Part shown: piece after piece, positions 45,165 through 56,774 of the stretch | How the letters are laid out: every line of letters begins with the position of its first letter | How positions within the stretch are numbered: the stretch's first letter is position 1 | Origin: Diogma glabrata | Taxonomy: Eukaryota; Arthropoda; Insecta; Diptera; Cylindrotomidae | Assembly: GCA_963693315.1 (NCBI GenBank) | Contig: OY856188.1 | Span: 218,497,789 to 218,561,788, forward strand | Reading direction: 5' to 3' | DNA: 64,000 nucleotides | Position numbers and translations under genes: made by a program | Notes under the pieces: generated by a model | Databases searched by the model: none | Told to the model about the DNA's origin: nothing | Seen by the model: the letters and a program-made list of their open reading frames with translations, nothing else

Positions 45165-45690
45165 CATACTCATACTGTTTGTTTTCAGTTTTATATATTT
45201 ATATATTTGAATTAAATGAAAGTTTATCATTTAAAAGTACATTTTGTTGGGTTTTAAATACCTTGGAAATTTCAAACTCATCAAGTGATTCTTTTAAAGA
45301 TCCTTGGCTACATAAATGTAAAGCCTTCAATTTTTTTTTAAAAGTGGTGTAGCTATTGTTATTAACTATGTAAATGGTTTGCAAAAATAAACTTTAAATT
45401 TTGTTTATTTTTCTTCTTAGGCAGGTATTCCTTAAATCAGTCTTTAAAACATTTTCCGGTTTTCCCGATGTAAAATTTTTCACAAAAATCACATTCAATT
45501 TTGTAAATTATTGAGCATGATTCTAATTGGATATTTAATTTTGGTTTCAATTCTTTATATAAAATATCTTTTAGGATTTCATACTTATATTTTTTTAAAT
45601 AGTTCCTTATAATATTAGGGTATGATTTGTATATTCCATTTTATCAAATATTATTTAATATAAGTTGTTACAAGGAAATTTAAATAAATT
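45165..45690 (-). pseudogene. Penelope-like element GIY-YIG fragment
   Basis: On the minus strand the frame reads YPNIIRNYLKKYKYEILKDI, then IIYKIECDFCEKFYIGKTGK, a typical GIY-YIG nuclease core with the CxxC insertion of Penelope-like elements. A stop, a stretch ANHLHS, two more stops and then ALHLCSQGSLKESLDEFEI with LLNDKLSFNSNI follow, which is the usual C-terminal part. In these elements the nuclease cuts target DNA for RT priming. RT sequence is not present. The region lies between the satellite and the transposase of the hAT. Confidence 0.75.
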
Positions 45691-45844
45691 AATTTTCTTG
45701 GCGGTGTATTTAGCCGTTAACACAGTGTACTTATTATGAACTATGTACCTATTATGTATCCTACAAATATATTTAGAATTAATGCTTTGCTGATACCTAT
45801 ACTATAATTAAAAATATTTTTTTAGATTTCATTTAGCAAATATC

Positions 45845-48714
45845 CCAAAAAATAAATATGCCACGAGGAGTTCATAATTTTTAAAGAAAAAGTTGGTTCC
45901 AGCAGAGAAAGACGAAATCTATAAATATGTTACAAAAGCCGATGATATCCAAGGTTCATCAAAAGAAACTGATTATCACGTTGATGCAACGAATGTTTCA
46001 GAGAATATTGGCTCATCTTCGGAAAGTAACAGCAACAATACAGAATTAATAATGATAACCTATGATGACGAATTAGAAAGGAATAATGAAAATGACAGTG
46101 ATAATGCCGCTAATGCTTCTACTATCGAAGACAGTATTTGCATGGGTGAATCACTTCAGGACTTAAGAGATGTATCACATTGGAATATACTCGTCTCTGG
46201 TAATGTTCGCATTGAAATCATAAAAAAAGAAAGTGAACATTTTCAAAATAGAGAAGGGTCGTTTGTTACTGTATCTAGACACGGGTTAGACATAAAAGGT
46301 GATGTTTGCCATCTTTCTAAAGAATGGTTTTATAAAATGATGAATAATGGTGAAAAAATTCTACGGCCATGGATTGTTTATTCTCCTGTAAATAATAACT
46401 TGCGTCCTGTATTGCTTCTGTTGTCGTGTATTTGCTGTCACCAATAATAATAATACAAAATCAACATTTACTACTGGATATCAGAAGCGGTGGAAACTAA
46501 ATCCTAAAGTGGCCGAGCATGAAACTTCAAATGAACATCTGGAGAATTTTGAAAAGTGGAAAACTTTGGAAATGAGGTTAAAAATTCATAAAACGATTGC
46601 AATTAATATACAATAACTTGCAATTAATATACAATAAAAAACAGAAGTGGAAACATCATTTATCAAGATTATTGGATATAACTTTGTTTTTATCTAAACA
46701 AAACCCAGCATTTCATGGACATGATGAAGGACAAAGTTCTTCAAATAAAGGCAATTTCTTAGAACTAACCAAACTATTGTCAAAGTATGATGTAGTGTTA
46801 AAAGAACACATTTTGAATTTGGAGCATGGTAAATCACCAAAAGTATCATATTTGTCACCAGATATACAAAATGAGTTCATAAATGTTTTAGCGATCCACG
46901 TAAAGTTTAAGCTTGTCAACGAAATTAAATCGGTTAAATATTTTGGAATTATGTTTGATAGCACACCTGACATTTCACATATTGATCAAATGTCAGAAGT
47001 GATTTGTTATGTGAAAATTGATTATAGTAAAGTGGAAATCAAGGAAGTATTCCTTGGATTTTTTTCTTTACGTGGAAAAAAGCCTCTGATTTAAGCGATG
47101 AAATTCTTACACTGAAAAACAATTGAAGTAATGACAACCTAATCTCGAAGTTGGCAGTTAATTATTCATGCAAAGAAAAGATATTTACAAACAATTTCAC
47201 CGTGATTGGGACAACTACTTAGTACTCAGTAACATTGTCCTGACAACAGAATGAGGTTTATTTAAAATATAAAGTGTTATAGCCAATATAACAGCAGTTG
47301 AATAAAGTTAATAACTATTTCCATGAAAACATATATCTTTGGCCTTATATCATGAATTTTTCATTTTAAAATTTAAGTATTTGAGATTAATTGAACTATA
47401 TTTTATTTACACATAAATATTTCATCTGATTGTCTCAACTGCATCGGCTTATCATTGTACGGTTGTTGAATCAATCTCGTATTTCGATTCGCCATATCTG
47501 CCCGCACGGTGAGGTTGAGACAACTGTATTTCGATTGGAAATAGGATATGTTTTTTTCAGTGTAAAAATCTTGAAAATGATGGTGTAGATGTTATGAATT
47601 GTCGCTCCCAAAGGTTATGATAATGCAGCTGTTATGAGTAGTATACATGGAGAAGTGCAAACTATTATTAAAGCAAAAAATAACAAAGCAATTTTTGTGG
47701 GCTGCAAAGATCATTCAATTAATTTATACGGCCAACACTCGTCAGTGGAAGCCATTTTTACATGTTTTTCTGCTTCGACTAGTCGCTGGGAAGTACTTGC
47801 TAAACACAACAAAGCAACTGTTAAAATACTCTTAACAGCGCATTGGAGTGCTCATTATGCTGTAGTAAAAGTATTGGCCGAAAACTTTGATAGGATTGTG
47901 GCTAAAATTGAGAAGTTAAGTGACCAACAAGAAAATGTAGACACTAGAGGCGCTGCACAAAACCTTAACAATGCAGCATGTGATTTTTCGTTTCTTTGTT
48001 ATCTTTTGTTTTGGAATGATATTCTAAGAGAAATAATATCTGTGCTCAGATTGGATTGCAAAGCACGGGCTTGAATATTGATCAATTAGCTACAAAAATA
48101 GAGTCAATTCATAACGAAGTCTCATTGTAGAAGAGGCAATAGATCTTGCTGCGAAAAAATCGGAGGACTATGACATTCCAATGGAAAGCCGAATTCGTCA
48201 TAAAAACGCAAAAAACGAACGGGTGGTGAGTTTGCACCTGATGTTGGACTGACACTGAGAGTTCAACTTAAAAAGGACATGTTGGAATGTCTTGACCGAT
48301 TCAGTGTTGATGTCCGAACTAGACTGAAATCAGTTCAAGATTTAGCTTCATTGTTCGAGGTTGTGCAGACAAACACTTAGCTTTTGGCGAACAGTGAAGA
48401 GTTAAAATTATCGGTATCAAAATTTACTGGTTTTTATGATGCGGTATTGGCAACAGAACTCCTCATACAGATACAAAGGGTGAGGAGGCATTTAAAAGCG
48501 GCCAATGTTACAAGTTTCTAACTGGGTGTACCTAGACTTTTTTAAATTCATCGTAGAATGGGATTTTTTAGAATTTCTTCCGAATCTTACGGTCGCACTA
48601 AAGTTATTTATGACTATTTGCGTATTAGTGGCTTCGTGTGTGAGGAGTTTCAGCAAATTAAAATTAGTTAAAAATTACTTGCGGGCTTATAATAATAATG
48701 CTCATTTGTATTAA
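45845..48714 (+). pseudogene. hAT transposase, TTF-finger/DUF4371 type
   Basis: The frame is broken repeatedly. In order: an acidic serine-rich N-terminus (SSSESNSNNTELIMITYDDE), a TTF-type zinc finger (CFCCRVF, HETSNEHLENF), then ALAIHVKFKLVNEI-like catalytic-domain sequence with YFGIMFDSTPDISHIDQM (a first catalytic Asp), a MITE at 47110-47562, CRSQ then DNAAVMSSIHGEVQTIIKAK, STSRWEVLAKH, and at the end VASCVRSFSKLKLVKNYLRA, the hAT dimerisation motif. The family resembles ZMYM1-like hAT transposases. At least five frameshifts or stops exclude function. Confidence 0.82.
47110..47562. mobile_element. 453-bp MITE, CACTGAAAAA termini, TSD TA
   Basis: Ends CACTGAAAAACA and, inverted, CACTGAAAAAAACA, with TA on both sides (47108-47109, 47563-47564). 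It interrupts the hAT transposase between LSDEILTL and KILENDGVDVMN. Size and TA duplication suggest a Tc1/mariner-related MITE. Confidence 0.75.
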
Positions 48715-49042
48715 TTAAAAAAAATTATAAATTACGTTTATCGGCTTTTTATTATAATTGACAGTTTTTATTTTTGGGGTGACACCACAATATCCGCCCC
48801 GGGTGCCACCCATGCTAGCTACGCCACTGTATCAACCTTATATCATAACAACGTCACGAATATCTCCACAGACATCACATTTATGTCATAGTTATATCAT
48901 TATTGTTATGTCATGTTCTTACGTAAACAAGTGGGAAATAATGATATACATATGACTTATATATGACCCAGATCTTACATAAGATGTGACTTAGCGTGAT
49001 GTCATTTTGATATCACAATGACGTAAATGTGTTTTCTGGGAA

Positions 49043-49440
49043 TCTGTCATTTTTCTTATTTCTTTTTATATAGTAGCAGTGAGGGAGAAACTATTATTTT
49101 TTTGTGGTATGTTTTTTTCTTATAGATTTAAAAGAAACTCGCAATAATTGTACAATTTTGAATCAAATGAAAAATTTACGCACGTCGTTGGGAAGACAAA
49201 CTGGTTTCTCTCTCAGAGAAATAAAGGAAAACAAACAAACAAAAAAACGATTTGACAGAAAATCAGTCACGATTAATATTAGTTATGGTGGTCGGTTGGT
49301 GTTACCCAAAATACCAATTTTTTGTAATTGTATACAATTTCGATTATAAGGTATACTTTAGGCCCATATTTTTAAACGAGGATAAATCGTCGGATTAATC
49401 CGTGGTTTTCGAAAATCCACTGTTTTAACTAAGACTATGT
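49043..49440 (+). other. Unidentified stretch with 81-codon frame
   Basis: After a plausible acceptor (TTTTTTTCTTATAG at about 49124) a frame of about 74 codons reads DLKETRNNCTILNQMKNLRT to PKIPIFCNCIQFRL and stops at 49349. I do not recognise it and no partner exon is seen. At about 49374 the sequence CATATTTTTAAACGAGGATA resembles the inverted sequence near 62326 and may be an element end. Confidence 0.25.
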
Positions 49441-49447
49441 TTGGTAA

Positions 49448-50530
49448 TTTATTTAGCGTATGGTTTTTTTTGTGACACATTAAAAATTAAACTTAGAAAT
49501 AGGTAGACTCTTCTATGAAATCTACCTAAAACAAAACATGGATACACATTAAATGAACTTACAATCAATTTGATTGCGCGTCTTTTAAGTAAAAATTAAA
49601 AAGTAAAATATTTGAACATTGGGCAGTACATTTGAACATTAGATCTTTACATCGAGCGAGTCTATCCATGCTACTACATCTGGAGTTGCCAAATGGATGT
49701 CTGAGATGTTTCCATTGTAACGTCGAATTGGACACACAGTTGCAATGTGTTTTATAGTTTGTTGTGGAGCGCCGCAGTCACACTCAGGGGACTCTGAAAT
49801 GCCCCACTTGTAGAAAGAATCAGCACAACGTCCATGGTTTGTTCTTATTCGGTTTAGTGTAGTCCAGGTATGACGTGGCAAATCGAAACCAGGTTGGGTA
49901 GAAGTCGGGTTAGTAATAGAAAGGCCAGTTGTGATGTAATGTTGCCAGGAGGTGTCCCAGGCATCCAAGATATTAAAATCAGTTGCCAGCAGATTGCTGG
50001 CAGTTTTATGTGGAGGCTTTCTTGACTTCAATCGACAACGAGTGTGGTCACCGTAATATTCGTGCAAGGGCAACGTGATGTTGTTGGTTACCTTTTTATG
50101 TTCACGCATGAGAGCATGCGAGTGTCTGAGTGCAGGTGGAGCGATATTGCTTAACACAGGGAGCCAAGGTAAAGGGGTGGATCTGATAGTACCACTTATA
50201 GTACGCATCGTGGCATGCAGCTGACAGTCAACTTTTTGAGTATGTGTGCTATTCAACCAGACTGGTGCGCCATACTCAGCCACCGAGTAAACCAGACTTA
50301 GAGCAGTTGTTCGGAGGGTAGCTGGAGTAGCACCCCATGTAGAGCCTGCCAGTTTGTGCAATATATTGTTTCTCGTTTTAAGTTTTTGTGACGTATTTTC
50401 TATGTGGAGTTTAAAAGAAAGAGTTCTATCGAGAGTAATGCCCAGGTACTTTGGCTGTTGATTGTATTTATGTTTGGTAGTTATAAAGCGGGATAGATCA
50501 AATGGATTTTTTTGTGGTATTTTTGAATGG
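49448..50530 (-). pseudogene. Non-LTR element 3' end: RT C-terminus and 3' UTR
   Basis: The minus strand is open from about 50525 to the stop near 49639. It reads NPFDLSRFITTKHKYNQQPK, then YLGITLDRTLSFKLHIENTS, HKLAGSTWGATPATLRTTAL, VYSVAEYGAPVW and, near the end, CADSFYKWGISESPECDCGA and IKHIATVCPIRRY. This is the thumb and C-terminal domain of a non-LTR reverse transcriptase, including the cysteine cluster after the missing RNase H-like region. A codon TTG near 50361 is not the start; the frame is simply truncated at the 5' end. The 3' UTR (49448-49638) has the same hairpin and end as 24962-25160. Confidence 0.85.
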
Positions 50531-50549
50531 AGCTAAACAGGCTGATTAT

Positions 50550-50951
50550 AGGCGCTTTCCAATCGAGTGAATTACTGGATGATTCACTTAAACTGAATTG
50601 TATTCTGGAATTTGTATGTTCCAATGGTAATATTCAGTTTCCACTGAACGTAAACTGAGCTACTATAGAACTGAATCGAATTGAATAAAGTGAAGGCAAA
50701 AAAATAGGTTCATCAGTTCAACATATTCATATTTTTTTTATTTACGGTTTGTGGTCAAATGTTAAAAAAAAAAAAAATAGATCGGAACATATTTGTTTGT
50801 GTCTAAATTTTCGATTTTGGTTATGTATTTTTTAAATGTCAAAAAATTTCTGTTTTTTGTTGTTTTGGCTCTATTTTTGATGATTTACTGAATATTAGAC
50901 CAATTCAGTTTAAGTGAATCATTCAGTAATTCACTCGATTGGAAAGCGCCT
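50550..50951. mobile_element. 402-bp MITE, AGGCGCTTTCC termini, TSD TAT
   Basis: The terminal inverted repeat is about 50 bp, AGGCGCTTTCCAATCGAGTG onward, with one mismatch in the first 35. TAT is duplicated outside (50547-50549, 50952-50954). The interior contains CAGTTTAAGTGAATCATTCA-like words. It abuts the truncated non-LTR fragment. Confidence 0.85.
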
Positions 50952-51820
50952 TATGACATACCCTCACAGATGTAGAAATAGTCATAGCAAAGACTTTTCT
51001 CTTAGCTAAGACTTAAACCTCTTAAATGCGATTCTGTATGTAGTCACAACTGTGAGATGTCAAAAAATAACCTCTTAACGTAAGACCATCAAACATGGTC
51101 GTCATAATTTAAAGCTTCATATTTTTTATTTGAATTCTTGTATGAAAAACTATATTAAAAAAGGATAAAATATTAATTATGAATTATTTATGCAATTATT
51201 ATAAAATTTATAATAATTATCTATATTTTATTTTAGTATGAATCATAATTATAAAACAAAATATATATTGATATTGATTTTAAATAAAATGGCGATTGAA
51301 AATTTCATATTTGCTTTATCAAACTTTGACGTCTCATGTTGTTTTATGACAATTTTGCAAATTTTATATAAACTTTAAGGAAAAACAATTATTATTTTCT
51401 CACGAATTTATTGCAAAATAATTAATATATGGTATGATTTTATATTAATTGTATATAAATTATTATAAAATAAAATACATTTTTGATTATTGAAAATGGC
51501 GGTTGAATATTTTCGCAAACAAAAATTATTAATACCTTAAAAATTTTTATAAAACATAAACTTGATTTTTATAAAAAATTATACTATAATATACTTATTC
51601 AAAATTGATTATGGTACTAAAATCCAACCATTTTTCATACCATAATTCTTATAAAAATAATTAATATGGTATTTTAATTTGTATTTAAATTATTTAAAAA
51701 GAAAATATGACATTTTATAATAATTTTGTTTGTAAAAATAGCCGTTTGAAAGATCTCCAAAATATATTTGTAGAGTTATTATGAGGTTTTTTATGACAAC
51801 GTTCACAGAATCGCAATTAA

Positions 51821-52410
51821 AGCCATGCCACATGCAAAATATAAACGAACGAATTCGGTCGTTTTAAGTAAAATGTGCCACATGAACAAAAAATTTATCG
51901 GCGATATTTACAACAACAACAACACTAAATATGACAGTTTGCAAAAAAAAAAAATATGAATTGTTTTATTGAATTTCAAATGAAAATTTTTATTATGAAT
52001 GTAATTATATTTCTAAAATTTTAATTTAAAACAAACTCAACGTAGATTATAAACAATCACTAAAACATAAACTTTCAAAATGAAAATACCACGATGTGAG
52101 GTTAAATCCGAACGATAAAAAAAATCGGTCATAATTCTACAAAAATCGTTCATAATTCTTCAAAAAATCAGTGGAGATTTATGAACGATTTTTTTATTTC
52201 TATCGGCGGTAGAAATCGTGCAAAATGATTTTTGGAAAAATCATCAATTAAAATTAATTTAATAATAAGCTTTGTTTATTTTAATCGATAGGTATTCTAA
52301 TTTACCATACATTTGGCATAATATCCAAATAGAGCAAGTTTTCGTTTAATCAAAAATTAGAAAATCGTTGCTAGCAATCCGGCAAAAATTTTTGTCATGT
52401 GGCAACGACT
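51821..52410. mobile_element. 590-bp MITE family, copy 1
   Basis: Ends AGCCATGCCACATG and, inverted, AGTCGTTGCCACATG; TTAA flanks both sides here. The interior has GAATTCGGTCGTTTTAAG, ACCACGATGTGAGG and TCTATCGGCGGTAGAAATCG. The same element recurs at 54420-55006 and, interrupted, at 57232-61666, all in the same orientation. Confidence 0.85.
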
Positions 52411-53110
52411 TTAAGATATTCCTCTTAAAAAATTATCATAACAAAAATAATCATAGCTAAGACCTCTTATGCCCGATTTATAGTCGGTAACGTTAACTTA
52501 ATGTTAACTTTAACTTAACCGTAACTTAAGACACCTAAAAATGTTGATTTATAGTCGGTAAGAAATTACGTATTCATTGACGTTTGATTTGATATTAATT
52601 ATGGTTTTGTAATCAATTTTATAACTCAATCAATTCTTTAAAAGTAATAAACTGATTTTAAAATCAAAATTTAAAATAATAAAATTCGAAACATACATTT
52701 GATACAAAATTTAAAAATAAAAAAATTTATTTTCATATTAATTTTCTGCTAATATTTAGCTTTAAAATCGCTCTTTTTATATCCTTTGCATTTTTTAATA
52801 AATAAAATTTTATTTTTATGGACACTTGCAATTAAATATTGCTTTTCTTCAGTTTTTATACCAAACGTCAAAAAATCCTTAACAAAATCTTTAAGATAGA
52901 ATGAAATGAACTTTACGTTAAGTTGACGTTAAGTTGGCGTTAACGACTATAAATGCTCTAGTGCATTTTCATACATTTGTACTTTACGTTAAGTTAAAGT
53001 ATACCGACTATAAATCGGGCATTACAGGCTGATTCTGAGTTAAGAGGTCTGAGCTATGATTATTTTTGTTATGACAATTTTCTTAAGAGGAATATCTTAA
53101 TTGCGATTGA
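52411..53110. repeat. Inner inverted repeat around a MITE
   Basis: AAGATATTCCTCTTAA...AATAATCATAGCTAAGACC at 52412-52466 is mirrored by CTGAGCTATGATTATT...AGAGGAATATCTT at 53045-53105. It may be a nested foldback related to the outer arms, which share AGCTAAGAC and CCTCTTA words. Confidence 0.6.
52470..53021. mobile_element. 552-bp MITE, TGCCCGATTTATAG termini, TSD TTA
   Basis: Terminal inverted repeats TGCCCGATTTATAGTCGGTA, exact at both ends. TTA is duplicated (52467-52469, 53022-53024), fitting PIF/Harbinger-type insertion. The interior has many GTTAACTTAA and ACGTTAAGTT words. Confidence 0.88.
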
Positions 53111-53412
53111 CGACATACACCATGTGCTCTAGCGGATTTAATGTTAAACTAGTTGAACACATCAAATTGTAAACATATGTCAAATACCATAAATTTTTAC
53201 TCAAAAAAAATATTTAAACCATATTAAATTTAATATTTTTAAAATTTGTGCAACAATTGGTGTATTTATTTATTCAAATGTAAGTTACAACACTATTATC
53301 TATTATAATTTGATCGCAATTTTATAATTTTAAATAGCAAAATGGAAAGTAATCGTAAAACAGCAAAATATTTGGGTCGCTATTAGTGTCGTACCACAGT
53401 GCATAACATATT

Positions 53413-53742
53413 TGGGTCGTACCACAGTGCAAAATATATGATATTGACAGCGTGTCCATGCATCATGTTCCCCGTAAGGTCATGTTAAATAAAATAGCAT
53501 TAAATGAATGGAAACATGTACTAAGGATGGGAAAAAAGATTCGCAAAAACTTTGTGTTCTGTAGCAAGCATTTTAAGAAAGAACAGATTCTAATTCCATT
53601 ACCACGGGCGAATATATACGAAAAAGGGCTTCACATCAAATGCTTTTCCTTCGGAAATTTACCACAATCAAGCATAATGACAAGCAAGCCAAAGGCAAGA
53701 AAACTTAGGTTAAATATGATTAACAAGTATGTTCAATTTTGA
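53413..53742 (+). pseudogene. THAP-domain relic
   Basis: The frame reads WVVPQCKIYDIDSVSMHHVP, then NEWKHVLRMGKKIRKNF, VFCSKHFKKEQILIP and stops near 53742. Spacing of the cysteine, tryptophan and CSKHF blocks fits a THAP zinc finger (C2CH), a DNA-binding domain often found at the N-terminus of P- and Harbinger-type transposases. The first cysteine pair is partly lost. A short duplication of TTTGGGTCG and TACCACAGTGCA lies just upstream (53372-53431). Confidence 0.65.
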
Positions 53743-53889
53743 AACCTTCTTAATGTATAATTATAAATCTTGTATGTGCTTATATTTTATTTTCTAAATT
53801 ATCAATTGATACGTCCAGTAGAACAGAAGATGGCTTTGGAAGGAATCTGTGGAATCTGTGGAAAATAATGGTGGAACAGAAAAAAATAA

Positions 53890-54290
53890 TAAACTATCGT
53901 TCTTATTGATACTGACGAAATATTAAATTCCATGACTGGAATTCCAACTCTAACTTTGTTAGAACGGTTACATAAGTGCTGTTTATTAATTAGGTCAGAA
54001 GAGACCTATAATATTGGGTTGTCTAAAAAAACAGTATAATATTGACAATGTGTCAAATAAAGATGAATATGAACAATATACAAACCGCTATACTATTTAA
54101 TATCTCCTCAAGGTGTGCTAAAAATTATTTTACCGATTGTGTGCAGTTCTTAGAAAAAGTTTTAAAATGTTGCATATATTGGCAGACTCGAGAAGAAAAC
54201 CTAAAAAATTTTAATTGTAACTTCAATTTAAATTTTTATTCTCATATTTTTTTAATTATTTATCCAAAACAAATCAAAAAGAATAAATTT
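53890..54290 (+). pseudogene. Transposase relic, DDE_Tnp_4-like N-terminal part
   Basis: In shifting frames one reads TGIPTLTLLERLHKC, then LFNISSRCAKNYFTDCVQFL and EKVLKCCIYWQTREENLKNF. This matches the helix-turn-helix region that precedes the DDE domain in THAP-plus-DDE_4 transposases (pattern F-x-S-x-x-T-A-x-x-x-F ... I-x-W-P). The catalytic part is missing. It lies directly downstream of the THAP relic, so both are probably one former gene. Confidence 0.5.
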
Positions 54291-54419
54291 TAATATTTTA
54301 CTTACTGTTCGTTTGAATTTTGATGTGTTTAAATAGCTTTTAAGTTTTGCTAAGAGAGCGCTGTTATCACTTTACCAGTCGTCAATTCTGTGAACGTTGT
54401 CATAAAAAACCTCATAATA

Positions 54420-55006
54420 AGCCATGCCACATGTAAAGTATAAACGAACGAATTCGGTCGTTTTAAGTAAAATGGCACATGAACAAAAAATATAACGGCG
54501 ATATTTACAACAACAACACTAAAACTGACAGTTTGCAAAATAAAATATGAATTGTTATATATTGAATATGAAATGAAAATTTTTACTATGAATGTAATTA
54601 TATTCCTAAAATTTTAATTTAAAACAAACTCAACGTAAATTATTTAAACAATCACAAAAACATAAACTTTCAAAATGAAAAATACCACGATGTGAGGTTA
54701 AATCCGAACGATAAAAAAAGTCGGTCGTAATTCTACAAAAATCGTTCATAATTCTCCAATAAATCAGTGCAGATTTATGAACGATTTTTTTATTTCTATC
54801 GGCGGTAGAAATCGTGCAACATGATTTTTGGAAAAATTATCAATTAAAATTAATTTAATAATAAACTTTGTTTATTTTAATCGATAGGTATTCTAATTTA
54901 CCATACATTTGGGATAATATCCAAATAAAGCAAGTTTTCGTTTAATCAAAAATTAGAAATTCGTTGCTAGCAATCCGGCAAAAAGTTTTGTCATGTGACA
55001 ACGACT
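54420..55006. mobile_element. 590-bp MITE family, copy 2
   Basis: Ends AGCCATGCCACATG and, inverted, AGTCGTTGTCACATG. It lies within the right arm of the foldback element, where the left arm has uninterrupted sequence (AGTTATTATGAGG), so the site before insertion is known. The flanking duplication is short, about TAA. Confidence 0.85.
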
Positions 55007-55486
55007 TAACTCTACAAATATATTTTGGAGATCTTTCAAACGGCTATTTTTATAAACAAAATTATTATAAAATGTCATATTTTCTTTTTAAATAATTTAA
55101 ATACAAATTAAAATACCATATAAATTATTATTAAGAATTATGGTTTATTATATAATAATTTTTTATAAAAATCAAGTTTATGTTTTAGAAAATATTTTAA
55201 GGTATTAATAATTTTTGTTTGCAAAAATATTCAACCGCTATTTTATTGAATATCAATCTTAAAATCAAAAAAGTATTTCATTTTATAATATTTTATATAC
55301 AATTAAAATAAAATTATACCATATATTAATTATTATTTATTTTGCAATAAATTTGTGAGAAAAGAATTATTGTTTTTCCTTAAAGTTTATTTAAAATTTG
55401 CAAAATTTTCTTAAAACAACATGAGACGTCAAAGTTTAGCAAATATGAAGTTTATTTTAAATCGCCATTTTATTTAAAATCAATAT

Positions 55487-55652
<166 letters not shown>

Positions 55653-56012
55653 ATATATATTTTGTTTTATAATTTTGATTCAAACTAAAATAAAATATAG
55701 ATAATTATTATAAATTTTATAATAATTAAATACATAATTCATAATTAATATTTTATCCTTTTTGAAAAATTGAAAAAATGAAAAATTATATTTCATACAA
55801 GAATTCAAATAAAAAATATGAAACTTTAAATTAGGATGCTTAAGAAGACCATGTTTGATGATCATGCGTTAAGAGGTTATTTTTTGACATCTCACAGTTG
55901 TGACTGCATACAGAATCGCATTTAAGAGGTTTTAGTCTGAGCTAAGAGAAAAGTCTTTGCTATGACTATTTTTACATCTGGGGCGCACCCCAGATGTTTC
56001 GAAATTAACTAT

Positions 56013-56774
56013 GGTTACCCACCAAACGTGTTATACCAGACTCACCAAAGATTTACTTGTAACGCGTTATCATAACAAGGGTTATAAAAGCACAAGACAA
56101 CTCCAAAGAAATGTCACAGCTCGTCTTGCAAGACATGTATAGGGTTTGTCTTGCAAGACTAGTCTGTAGTTTTTCTGGTCAGACTGGTATTTAGTTTGTT
56201 TTTTCCAACCTATTATATTGCCAAATAACCTTGTTATTTTAATTTATTTTGCAGGTTAAATGAAATATGTTATAAAAATTTTGTAATTTTAATTTTATTT
56301 AGTTTACATGGTTTTACATTTAATATTTGAAAGGCACAAGAATGGTGAATTGTGATGAAGACGATTCGTTATAGACGTTACAAGTTTGAACCAGTTTAAT
56401 GTTTTTCCATAGCAGCTTTTATAATTATTGGTTAGTTTATGTGAAGCTATGGTGGAAGTACAATAAATAAATAAATAAGCAAAAATATAGTACAATAATG
56501 TAAAAAATAATACTTACAAACTGATATTACAATTTGCTAATCAAAATTTAATTATTTAAATTACACGTGTTCACGTGTATTCAGTAGGTTGACATTTAAG
56601 CTGAACAAAAATTTACAGAAAACTAGAAATATAGTTTTGATTTCTATCGCATTTATTAAAATATGCTGTGGCGCTATGAGAAAAAATAGTCTGTCTCGCT
56701 TTAACTAATGGACTCTTATGCATGGTAACCGACTAATAACATGTTACAAGTAACAAAAAATTTGGTGGGTAACC
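56013..56774. mobile_element. Candidate MITE, GGTTACCCACCAAA termini
   Basis: GGTTACCCACCAAA at 56013 is mirrored at 56761-56774, and further in ACTTGTAACRYGTTAT matches in inverse orientation. The interior has a palindrome with two TCTTGCAAGAC words (about 56130-56160). No target duplication is evident. Bases 56775-57231 are AT-rich without a gene. Confidence 0.6.

Larger units (their letters stand above)
43299..48829 (+). mobile_element. hAT transposon with internal satellite
   Basis: Ends CAGAGGCGTAGCTAG and, inverted, CAGTGGCGTAGCTAG, with an exact 8-bp target duplication TATCAACC (43291-43298, 48830-48837), the hallmarks of hAT. Inside are a 77-bp satellite (43351-44500), a Penelope relic (45165-45690, -) and a decayed transposase gene (45845-48714, +) interrupted by a MITE. 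It is 5.5 kb and not autonomous now. Confidence 0.92.
42873..49040. mobile_element. CCCAG-ended non-coding element split by hAT
   Basis: Left end CCCAGTGAACACAAGACGTA and, inverted, right end CCCAGAAAACACATTTACGT. AA flanks both sides (42871-42872, 49041-49042). Without the hAT insertion it is about 630 bp, made of many ATGACATCA-like words in both orientations and no coding sequence. Confidence 0.75.
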
